Positions 1 to 5,171 of a DNA stretch of 5,860 bases are shown here, one piece after another; the first letter of the stretch is position 1; each line of letters opens with the position of its first letter. The stretch lies in assembly GCA_949291975.1 (NCBI GenBank), contig CASEYA010000026.1, positions 1-5,860 on the forward strand. Direction: 5' to 3'. The notes beneath the pieces were generated by a model. The model made no database searches and was not told where the DNA came from. It saw only the letters and a list, made by a program, of their open reading frames with translations. The stretch comes from an uncultured Christensenella sp. (GTDB lineage Bacteria; Bacillota; Clostridia; Christensenellales; UBA1242). The position numbers were made by a program, and so were the translations under genes.

Positions 1-2
1 AA

Positions 3-92
3 GAATTAGCAAAAAATTTTGAAGCATCAAATAACAAAAATGAACCAGTCAATAAACAAACAAAACGACCAACAAAAAACCCAACTTTTTAG
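3..92 (+). CDS. C-terminal end of an unidentified protein (5' end outside window)
   Basis: One forward frame is open from the window edge to a TAG at 90-92, giving 29 visible residues. The other two forward frames hit stops within the first 22 bases. The visible tail is polar and rich in Lys, Asn, Thr and Pro, as expected of a disordered C-terminus. It resembles the Asn/Lys-rich tail of the next gene. The stop lies 30 nt before the ATG at 123, and I see no terminator between them, so the two may share a transcript. No function can be assigned. The main doubt is that 29 codons is short, and an AT-rich spacer could stay open by chance. Confidence 0.5.
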   Translation, partial: ELAKNFEASNNKNEPVNKQTKRPTKNPTF

Positions 93-122
93 ATAAAATT
101 TAAAAACTAAAAGGATGTTTAA

Positions 123-557
123 ATGAAAAGTAAAAGCAAAATCGTTTTCACAATTCTTCTTATCATAGGAATAATCTTGATTGTTGTTGGCTTTTTTGGC
201 TTTATTTTCTGCGCACATCGTATGACAACAGTCGGCATTGCTGAACTTAAAATTTCTCCAACAATTTTTATTATTCCATTTATAATTGGAGGCATATTAA
301 CCTCAATGGCGCAAGGAAATTTGAGAAAAATCAATTTGCAATCAAAACAAAACGAACAAATGCAAACTGGCGTTTTGGAACAAAACAACATAAGCACCTC
401 TAACAATCAAGATTTGCCAACCAAATGTCCAAACTGCAATGCTCCAACAAATAACAGCAACAAGTGTGAATATTGTGGCACAATACTCACAAACATCACA
501 CCAAAAGAAAATGCTGAACAAAACGCAAAAGATAAAACAGTAAGCAACAAACCTTAA
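123..557 (+). CDS. Small two-helix membrane protein with C-terminal zinc ribbon
   Basis: This is a 144-residue protein of unknown function. Hydrophobic segments at about residues 7-30 and 45-63 should form a hairpin in the membrane. The Lys-rich N-terminus (MKSKSK) suggests that both ends are cytoplasmic. A polar, Gln/Asn-rich linker (about 66-100) leads to a zinc ribbon with Cys102, Cys105, Cys115 and Cys118 (CPNC, nine residues, CEYC followed by Gly). A disordered polar tail ends the protein. The start is supported by an AAAGG motif at 110-114, 8 nt before the ATG. The ATG at 115 is followed by a stop after three codons and is not a rival. The gene faces the minus-strand gene at 640-1131, which has a similar layout. 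Membrane-anchored zinc ribbons of this kind are common in Bacillota and mostly uncharacterised. The coding call is secure, the role is not. Confidence 0.85.
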   Translation: MKSKSKIVFTILLIIGIILIVVGFFGFIFCAHRMTTVGIAELKISPTIFIIPFIIGGILTSMAQGNLRKINLQSKQNEQMQTGVLEQNNISTSNNQDLPTKCPNCNAPTNNSNKCEYCGTILTNITPKENAEQNAKDKTVSNKP

Positions 558-608
558 ACAAAGCATAAAAAACTGTTTATTAACTTTTAAAAAAGTTTAT
601 AAAAAGAT

Positions 609-634
609 AAAAAGTCACTTAATAGTGACTTTTT
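609..634. terminator. Bidirectional Rho-independent terminator between convergent genes
   Basis: A perfect 11-bp stem (609-619 with 624-634, core AGTCACT/AGTGACT) encloses a TAAT loop. A-tracts on one side and T-tracts on the other give a U-run in either direction. It lies 51 nt after the stop of the rightward gene at 123-557 and 5 nt after the stop of the leftward gene at 640-1131, so it can end both transcripts. Confidence 0.88.
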
Positions 635-639
635 TAACA

Positions 640-1131
640 TTATTTTTCCATTTTAATTGGTTTACCACAATATTCACACCTATTCATTCCGTCTGTGATG
701 TTAACTGTTGCACCACATCCAGAACAAACAACTGTTCTAACTGTTTTGCCAACCTTTTTGTTTTCGTTGAGAGTAAGTGTTTCCCCGTCAAAAAGATATC
801 CTGTTAAATATCTTTTTCGAATACAAGTATTAATCTCATTTCTCACTGACTTTTCGTCTTTGTTAAGATAAATTGCCAAATCTTTTACTGTGTAGATATA
901 TTCATTTTCCACCGCAAAAATCAGTCTGCCAAGTGAACAAAGTGAACCAAACTGAATCCACAAAATTGGCATAACATAAAACCCAGCCGCAACACAAATA
1001 ATTGATAAAGCAAGCAAAATTGCACTTTTACCAGCAGACAAAACAATTCCGGGAATTCCAGCCACAAAAAGCACACTTAACAAAATTGCAAAAAACAGCA
1101 TTAAAGATTTATCTTTTTTATATTTACTCAT
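640..1131 (-). CDS. Two-helix membrane protein with winged-helix-like segment and zinc ribbon
   Basis: This is a 163-residue protein. Two hydrophobic segments at about residues 9-33 and 36-61 follow a Lys-rich cytoplasmic N-terminus. Residues about 66-122 read like a small winged-helix fold: a helix, then TVKDLAIYLNKDEKSVRNEI as a helix-turn-helix-like pair, then a basic helix and a GYLFDGETLTL beta-type wing. Similar segments occur in other Bacillota membrane zinc-ribbon proteins, where the role is unknown and DNA binding is not established. A zinc ribbon closes the protein: Cys136, Cys139, Cys152 and Cys155 (CSGC, twelve residues, CEYCG). The start is supported by AGAGG (1140-1144 on the complement), 8 nt before the ATG. 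It is transcribed from its own promoter at 1152-1180 and converges on the other zinc-ribbon gene. A membrane-bound sensor or protein-interaction role is possible but only inferred. Confidence 0.85.
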   Translation of the reverse strand: MSKYKKDKSLMLFFAILLSVLFVAGIPGIVLSAGKSAILLALSIICVAAGFYVMPILWIQFGSLCSLGRLIFAVENEYIYTVKDLAIYLNKDEKSVRNEINTCIRKRYLTGYLFDGETLTLNENKKVGKTVRTVVCSGCGATVNITDGMNRCEYCGKPIKMEK

Positions 1132-1151
1132 AACAATTACCTCTTTGCTTC

Positions 1152-1180
1152 ATTATAACAATAATATGCTAAAAAGTAAA
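1152..1180 (-). promoter_or_regulatory. Sigma-A-type promoter of the leftward zinc-ribbon gene
   Basis: On the minus strand, TTTACT (1175-1180, 4 of 6 matches to TTGACA) and a perfect TATAAT (1152-1157) are separated by 17 bp. The predicted start of transcription, near 1145, falls right at the ribosome binding site, so the leader would be only about 14 nt. The -35 box overlaps one arm of a 9-bp inverted repeat (1176-1184 with 1225-1233). Confidence 0.6.
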
Positions 1181-1336
1181 GTTTTTACATAAAAATATAT
1201 TAAATTACAAAATTTTTTAAATATAAACTTTACAGCAGAAAATTTTCATAAACTTTAAAAATTGAAGCAAAAAAAAGCGTCTTTAATGATGACAAAAAAA
1301 GTTAAAGAAAATTGTTTGATTTTTCATGCATAATTG

Positions 1337-1365
1337 TTGCTTTTATGAATAAAATGTTGTATTAT
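1337..1365 (+). promoter_or_regulatory. Sigma-A-type promoter of the polyserine membrane protein gene
   Basis: TTGCTT (1337-1342, a weak -35) and TATTAT (1360-1365, 5 of 6 matches to TATAAT) lie 17 bp apart. Transcription should start near 1372 and give a leader of about 67 nt before the ATG at 1439. A competing -10-like TACAAT at 1374-1379 has no -35 at the right distance. Confidence 0.5.
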
Positions 1366-1402
1366 TAGACTGATACAATGATTTATAAAAATCAGTGTTG
1401 GT

Positions 1403-1432
1403 GTAATTAATTTTTTAATTACTTAAAAGGAG
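1403..1432 (+). promoter_or_regulatory. Leader hairpin next to a strong ribosome binding site
   Basis: A perfect 8-bp AT-rich inverted repeat (GTAATTAA at 1403-1410, TTAATTAC at 1415-1422) with a TTTT loop lies 5 nt before AGGAG (1428-1432). The wider AAAGGAG match to the 16S anti-Shine-Dalgarno ends 6 nt before the ATG at 1439 and fixes that start. The stem contains only two G-C pairs. It could reduce ribosome access or protect the message, or simply be chance in AT-rich DNA. Confidence 0.5.
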
Positions 1433-1438
1433 TGAAAA

Positions 1439-1783
1439 ATGGCAAGTTCAAAAAAGACAAAGAGTTCTAGTTCTTCAAGTTCTTCTTCAAGTTCAAGAAG
1501 TTCAAGAAGTTCTGGTTCAAAATGGGGACTTAATAAAGTTTCGTTTTGGCTTCTTTGTGCCGCTGCAATTATCTATTTGATTGGATTAATTTTATCTGCT
1601 TGTGGAGTAAACGCAATGGTAGTTCAAGCGCTATCAAACATTGCAGCAGCCGCTATGATTTGCATTGTTGCAATTCTTGCTTGGCGCTATGTAAAGCCAA
1701 AACCAGCCATTTGGAAAGTGCTTTACTTTGTTGTTCTTTTGGTCATTATCGCTGGTCTTATTGTTCCACTTGTTGTTGGCTAG
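1439..1783 (+). CDS. Small three-helix membrane protein with polyserine N-terminus
   Basis: This is a 114-residue protein I do not recognise. Residues 1-28 are low-complexity Ser with Lys and Arg, including eleven consecutive serines at about 9-19 followed by RSSRSSGSK. This makes a basic, disordered cytoplasmic tail. Three hydrophobic segments follow at about 34-56, 60-82 and 91-113, and the protein ends inside the last one (VVG). The basic stretch between helices 2 and 3 (RYVKPKP) should be cytoplasmic. The serines use several codons (AGT, TCT, TCA), and the DNA shows a short AGTTCAAGA-like repetition. The gene has its own promoter, a strong ribosome binding site and an immediate terminator, so it is probably a single-gene unit. 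The clean TGG tryptophans, the ribosome binding site and the terminator support a real gene; the function is unknown. Confidence 0.83.
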   Translation: MASSKKTKSSSSSSSSSSSRSSRSSGSKWGLNKVSFWLLCAAAIIYLIGLILSACGVNAMVVQALSNIAAAAMICIVAILAWRYVKPKPAIWKVLYFVVLLVIIAGLIVPLVVG

Positions 1784-1791
1784 AAGAAATG

Positions 1792-1821
1792 AAAAAGATG
1801 CAAAAAAATTGCATCTTTTTT
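1792..1821 (+). terminator. Rho-independent terminator of the polyserine gene
   Basis: AAAAAGATGC (1792-1801) pairs perfectly with GCATCTTTTT (1811-1820). Two more A-T pairs close the inside, giving a 12-bp stem with a 5-nt A loop and a T-tract on the 3' arm. It starts 8 nt after the TAG at 1781-1783. The repeat array begins immediately after it. Confidence 0.87.
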
Positions 1822-1822
1822 G

Positions 1823-2220
1823 TTATACAGTCTTTTTCTTATTAAAACTAAAAAGCATATTTATCACACAAGAACATTGTCAAGATAATTTAAAGAAATA
1901 TTACACCAATTCTTTTGTTATACAGCGCACAAAGTTTATTTATTTTAACAAACCCTATTAGTCAATTAAAAATTGACGAAAACAATGACAGCGCTCAATG
2001 TTACACCCAAAAAATTACCTTATAAACCGCTTATATTACGTTATAAATCATATCTTTTATTATACAGCGCTCAATGTTTATTTATTTTAACAAACCCTTT
2101 ATCACGCCAAAGTCATGCGAGAATAATAAATATTTTTTATTATACAGCGCACAAGGTTGATTCATTTTAACAAGCCCTTTATCACGCCAAAGTTATGCAA
2201 GATTAATAAATATTCTTTTC
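1823..2220. repeat. Degenerate tandem array of about 80-bp units
   Basis: Units begin near TATACAG at 1824, 1919, 1985 (as ATGACAG), 2061 and 2141, giving steps of 95, 66, 76, 80 and 80 bp. The units at 2061-2140 and 2141-2220 match at 69 of 80 positions by hand count. They share TATACAGCGC, ATTTTAACAA, CCCTTTATCACGCCAAAG and AATAAATATT. The unit at 1919 matches the 2061 unit at 36 of its first 38 bases and then departs. The unit at 1985 keeps ACAGCGCTCAATGTT and a weak AAACC...TTAT...ACG core. The first unit keeps only the start and a diverged TTTATCAC...AAG...AGATAAT stretch. Each unit is usually preceded by a T-rich TCTTTT. Frames through the array are short, lack ribosome binding sites and do not keep a common phase, so it is non-coding. 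No integrase, transposase or cas gene is visible. Its role is unknown. Confidence 0.8.
2116..2151. repeat. Imperfect hairpin across the junction of the last two repeat units
   Basis: ATAATAAA (2123-2130) pairs with TTTATTAT (2136-2143) around a TATTT loop. Below an internal loop, TGCG (2116-2119) pairs with CGCA (2148-2151). The GC-rich lower arms lie in the conserved ends of two adjacent units, so the structure only forms where two units abut. The other junctions do not keep it as well. Confidence 0.4.
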
Positions 2221-2430
2221 CACAAAAACAATACACTTTTCCACATTAAATTTTCAAAAATTCAATCAAAAAATTATGCTTTTGCCAATTATTTATAAAA
2301 ATCTTTATATATAAAATTACAAAGCAAAAATAACATTAAATAACAAAAATAATCATTTAATGCTATAAAAAACATGATTTAACATATCAAAAACAACAGC
2401 CAACCACCACAAATCGTGAAATTATCAAAA
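2221..2430. other. AT-rich non-coding stretch with two DnaA-box-like 9-mers
   Basis: No credible gene or RNA is visible in these 210 bases. A 10-bp direct repeat CTTTTCCACA lies at 2215-2224 and 2236-2245, 21 bp apart. Its last nine bases resemble the DnaA box (TTATCCACA; the TTTTCCACA variant is known in some bacteria). The rest is simple A/T-rich sequence with many short A-tracts. Confidence 0.4.
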
Positions 2431-2431
2431 T

Positions 2432-2484
2432 AAAAAAGGGATTTGAGGCACTGGAAAAATTTCCAAAATATCAAATTCCTTTTT
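2432..2484 (-). terminator. Terminator of the ABC exporter operon, nested hairpin
   Basis: A 14-bp stem (2433-2446 with 2471-2484; one mismatch in the leftward RNA, a G-U pair in the rightward RNA) encloses a second 6-bp hairpin TGGAAA/TTTCCA at 2452-2465. In the leftward transcript the outer stem ends in CCCTTTTTT followed by ATTTT, which is a good termination U-run. It lies about 77 nt beyond the permease stop at 2561. A weaker hairpin (AAAAATC/GATTTTT, 2496-2518) lies between the two. Confidence 0.7.
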
Positions 2485-2560
2485 ATGTTAATTTCAAAAA
2501 TCACAAACTGAGATTTTTAGTTTATTTGCTCATCTAGCAATTTTATTTGAAAATATTTCA

Positions 2561-4267
2561 TTAAAGAGGCAAATCTTTTTTATCAAAGCGGAAAATACCA
2601 ATTATTATGCACACAATTCCAATTCCAAGAAGAACTCCAAATTTCCACAAGAAATCAAGTCCCCCACTCAAAATAGACACTGTATCAAAGAATGTTATAA
2701 TGGATAAAAAGTTAAAGAAATTCATGGCATCAATTCGCATTGCGCTTGGCACAACATTTGAACCAAACAGTCCCAAAATGGTGCACACAAGCATGAATAT
2801 GGTCAGACCACCACCAATTGAAAGCGAATGTTTTGACCTGTTGAAAATTGCTGAACACATAAAACAGAACCCAGCAAATGCAAACATGGTCAAAAATGCT
2901 CCAAGGTTAAACAGTGCAATCTCGCCATAGTTAATTGCAAAGGCATTTCCGCCAACCACCCAAACAGATACCAAACTTACCACCGTTAAAATTGCATACA
3001 TCACAAAAAGTGAAACCAAAAGATATGACATTTGAGTTACTGAAACCGTTCTTCTTTTTGTTGGTGTAGATAAAACATACGCCATTGAACCAGAATCAAC
3101 TTGCCCAGCAAGAAGAGAGTTGGCTGTCATGATAACAAACACCATTGGAAGCAACAGTCCTGCAATTCGATAGAAAATAGAACCGATTATAAGTCCATAT
3201 ATATCCATATCTCCAAGTTCGGTAAGAGCAGCAGCCACCTGTTCTGGAATTTGGTCGGTAATGCTTTCACAAGCCTCTGCCCTTGCGGCATCTTGAATTG
3301 TTGTAACCTCGGTATCAACTGTTAAAGCAAAATCTTTATCTGTTAAAAGCATTCGATATGTTGTAATTGCGCTGTTTGAAATTACCTTTACTGCAACGGC
3401 ATTTATTCTTGCATCACTTTCTGTTTGTCCGTCCTCAATAAAAATATCATAAACATTGCTATACATTGTGTCGTTTACATAGTTGGTTGCAATGGTTATA
3501 TAGTTACTTGCGTTATATTCATATGTTCCACCTGCACTTGCAAAGTCTGCTTGATATTGCTTAACAATATCAATTGCCATAATTTGAGCAGCCTCTGCCC
3601 TGCTGGTTGCATATTCCTCAGTGGCACCTTCTTCTGCTATTTCTCTAGCATATGCCTCATCATAGATTTGTTTGGCAAAATAGTTATCAACAACTGGATA
3701 TTCTGTTTTATCCTCGGTAGGTTCAACATATTCGGTGTCATAATAGTCAATCATTCCTGCCAACATGGTTTTAAGTTCATCCAAAGTCATGCCATTTGCC
3801 ATGCTTGGCAACATTTGTTCTATCAAACTTTCTGGAATACCAAATGAATCAATAAAAGATTGAACGGTGTTATCAATAATTGTTTGACGCTCGGACTCGG
3901 TTGGCTCTCTATTATTTTCAGTTACAAAATTTTGATAATTTGTATCAAACTGCAAGCAAGCATCTTCAATTTTTGAGCCAACAGTTCCACTAAGATTTAT
4001 ATTCAGCATTCCATAAAGCCCGTCATAGTTTTCCATTATGGTAAAATATGAATCATAGGCATCAATAGATTCTTCTTTAAGTTCGGACTCTTGATTTGCT
4101 TCGGTAAACACATTTTTAAGTGAATCACGAATATCATTTATCCCAAGATTTCCAAGCACAATAATAACAATTGCCAGCATAACGCAGGTTGCCACTGTTA
4201 CAACAGTCCAACGCATCCAATTTGCTTTTGCTGACTGCTTGAAAAGTGCGTTATTTACTAGTTGCAT
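2561..4267 (-). CDS. ABC-2 type exporter permease with large acidic extracytoplasmic domain
   Basis: This 568-residue membrane subunit of an ABC exporter is powered by the ATPases encoded just upstream. Helix 1 is at about 18-39 after a basic cytoplasmic start. Residues about 41-355 form an acidic outside domain rich in Asp, Glu, Ala and Tyr. Helices 2-6 follow at about 356-382, 412-438, 449-474, 482-502 and 542-559, with a further hydrophobic stretch at 515-533. Basic loops (TPTKRR at 402-406, NRSKH at 476-480, the RFDKKD tail) fall on the cytoplasmic side, so the topology is consistent. The segment LLAGQVDSGSMAYVLSTP after helix 2 is the usual ABC-2 permease motif (typically AGE...G...LLSTP). 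ABC-2 permeases with six helices often have about 250-400 residues, so most of the extra length is the outside domain. AGGAGG at 4274-4279, 6 nt before the ATG, fixes the start inside the ATPase 2 gene. The substrate is unknown. Confidence 0.9.
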   Translation of the reverse strand: MQLVNNALFKQSAKANWMRWTVVTVATCVMLAIVIIVLGNLGINDIRDSLKNVFTEANQESELKEESIDAYDSYFTIMENYDGLYGMLNINLSGTVGSKIEDACLQFDTNYQNFVTENNREPTESERQTIIDNTVQSFIDSFGIPESLIEQMLPSMANGMTLDELKTMLAGMIDYYDTEYVEPTEDKTEYPVVDNYFAKQIYDEAYAREIAEEGATEEYATSRAEAAQIMAIDIVKQYQADFASAGGTYEYNASNYITIATNYVNDTMYSNVYDIFIEDGQTESDARINAVAVKVISNSAITTYRMLLTDKDFALTVDTEVTTIQDAARAEACESITDQIPEQVAAALTELGDMDIYGLIIGSIFYRIAGLLLPMVFVIMTANSLLAGQVDSGSMAYVLSTPTKRRTVSVTQMSYLLVSLFVMYAILTVVSLVSVWVVGGNAFAINYGEIALFNLGAFLTMFAFAGFCFMCSAIFNRSKHSLSIGGGLTIFMLVCTILGLFGSNVVPSAMRIDAMNFFNFLSIITFFDTVSILSGGLDFLWKFGVLLGIGIVCIIIGIFRFDKKDLPL

Positions 4268-5171
4268 TTTTAACCTCCTCTTTGTGTTTTTTCAAAACTT
4301 CCATGAAATATTTTTCCAAATTATAATTTACTTCTGAAATAAATTTAAGATGATAATCTTTAAGCGTTTGCAACAGTTTGTGCATATCATTGTTGTTAAG
4401 TTTTACTGTAACTTGGCTGTATTTTTCTTGGTCACGAACAATTTCAAATTTAAGTTTTTTAAACTTTTCATATTCTTCTCGCTTTAAAAACTCAATTTTA
4501 TACATCTTATAAGGCAAATTTTTTAATTTATTAACATCTGCGATGTCCACAATATGCCCCTCGAAAATCAGTGCAACTTTGTCACATGTTTGCTCTAATT
4601 CATCAAACATTTGACTGCTCATCAAAATGGTCTTGCCCTTTTTTCTTTCTTCCTGAACAAGTTCCAAAAAATTAAGTCGCATAAGTGGGTCAAGTCCAGT
4701 TGTTGGTTCGTCAAGAATCAAAATGTCCTTGTCTGCCATAAGCCCCGCAACAATTGCAGTTTTTTGTTTCATTCCCTTGCTCATTCGTTTTAAATTTGCC
4801 GATGGGTCCAGTTGCAGTCTTTCTATAATATAATCTGCATATGTCATATCTTTAAGCCCCAAGATTTCTGCCTGATTTTTCAAAAAGTCTGTTCCAGTCA
4901 AAAGGTCGGGAAAAGCAATTTCTCCAGGGACATATTCCACAAATTTTTTAATTTCGCAAGCCTTTTTCCAAGCGTCCATGCCCATGACGGTAACACTGCC
5001 TTTGTCTGGTTTTAGAAACCCCATGATGTGCCGTATGGTTGTTGTTTTTCCGCTTCCATTGGTGCCAACAAAACCAAAGGTTTCGCCCTTTTCAACGGTA
5101 AAATTAAGGTCAAAAATTCCTCTGCCGTTTTTATAATCTTTCGTGAGGTTTTCCGCTTTAATTACTTCCAT
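4251..5171 (-). CDS. ABC transporter ATPase 2, switch histidine replaced by Gln
   Basis: This 306-residue nucleotide-binding subunit drives the permease encoded immediately downstream. The visible motifs are Walker A GTNGSGKTT (36-44), a Q-loop region reading YVPGE with Gly83 at the usual Gln position, signature SKGMKQK (131-137) in place of LSGGQ, Walker B ILILDEP (150-156) and D-loop TGLDP (158-162). The switch-region SSQ places Gln187 where His is normal. The YVPGE form of the Q-loop and the S-x-G-M-K signature are seen in other ABC-2 exporter ATPases. The Q for H change is less usual and may weaken hydrolysis at one site. A C-terminal extension (about 218-306, Lys/Glu-rich, ending LEKYFMEVLKK) matches the accessory tail of ATPase 1. 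The ATG overlaps the ATPase 1 stop by 1 nt, and GGAGGTG lies 9 nt upstream. The 3' end overlaps the permease start by 17 nt. Confidence 0.93.
   Translation of the reverse strand: MEVIKAENLTKDYKNGRGIFDLNFTVEKGETFGFVGTNGSGKTTTIRHIMGFLKPDKGSVTVMGMDAWKKACEIKKFVEYVPGEIAFPDLLTGTDFLKNQAEILGLKDMTYADYIIERLQLDPSANLKRMSKGMKQKTAIVAGLMADKDILILDEPTTGLDPLMRLNFLELVQEERKKGKTILMSSQMFDELEQTCDKVALIFEGHIVDIADVNKLKNLPYKMYKIEFLKREEYEKFKKLKFEIVRDQEKYSQVTVKLNNNDMHKLLQTLKDYHLKFISEVNYNLEKYFMEVLKKHKEEVKNATSK
4274..4280 (-). promoter_or_regulatory. Ribosome binding site of the permease
   Basis: GAGGAGG on the minus strand lies 6 nt before the permease ATG and within the last codons of the ATPase 2 gene. It supports the start at 4267 and translational coupling of the two genes. 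Confidence 0.75.

Larger units (their letters stand above)
1132..1438. other. Divergent intergenic region with two promoters
   Basis: This 307-bp AT-rich spacer separates two genes transcribed away from each other. It holds the leftward promoter (1152-1180), the rightward promoter (1337-1365) and a hairpin next to the rightward ribosome binding site (1403-1422). The motif AAACTTTA(C/A) occurs three times: inverted at 1176-1184, and direct at 1225-1233 and 1250-1258. I see no open frame or RNA gene in it. Confidence 0.6.

Noticed and set aside
115..126. Earlier ATG at 115 for the zinc-ribbon gene
   Set aside because: It runs into TGA after three codons and overlaps the ribosome binding site itself.
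582..597. AACTTTT/AAAAGTT hairpin as a separate terminator
   Set aside because: It has a 2-nt loop, only one G-C pair and no following T-run. The hairpin at 609-634 is far better.
1728..1961. Forward open frame overlapping the end of the polyserine gene
   Set aside because: It begins inside another gene in a different frame and reads through a clear terminator hairpin into the repeat array. It has no ribosome binding site.
2059..2144. TATAAT on the minus strand at the head of repeat units (2059-2064, 2139-2144) as promoters
   Set aside because: No acceptable -35 sequence lies 16-18 bp upstream in either unit, and the 1919 unit changes the box to TATAAC.
1973..2170. Forward 65-codon open frame across the repeats
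   Set aside because: It has no ribosome binding site, unusual composition and lies inside the degenerate tandem repeats. The unit periods (66, 76, 80) do not preserve one reading frame.
1823..2220. CRISPR array
   Set aside because: The similarity covers whole units rather than short exact repeats separated by unique spacers. Periods are irregular, copies are diverged and no cas gene is near.
1919..2220. Integron attC-like cassette sites
   Set aside because: There are GTT/AAC-like ends by chance, but no paired core sites flanking cassettes, no open frames between the units and no integrase.
3425..3847. 140-codon forward frame opposite the permease
   Set aside because: It is antisense to a well-supported permease gene with known motifs. 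It is Cys/Ile-rich and has no start signal, so it is a shadow frame.
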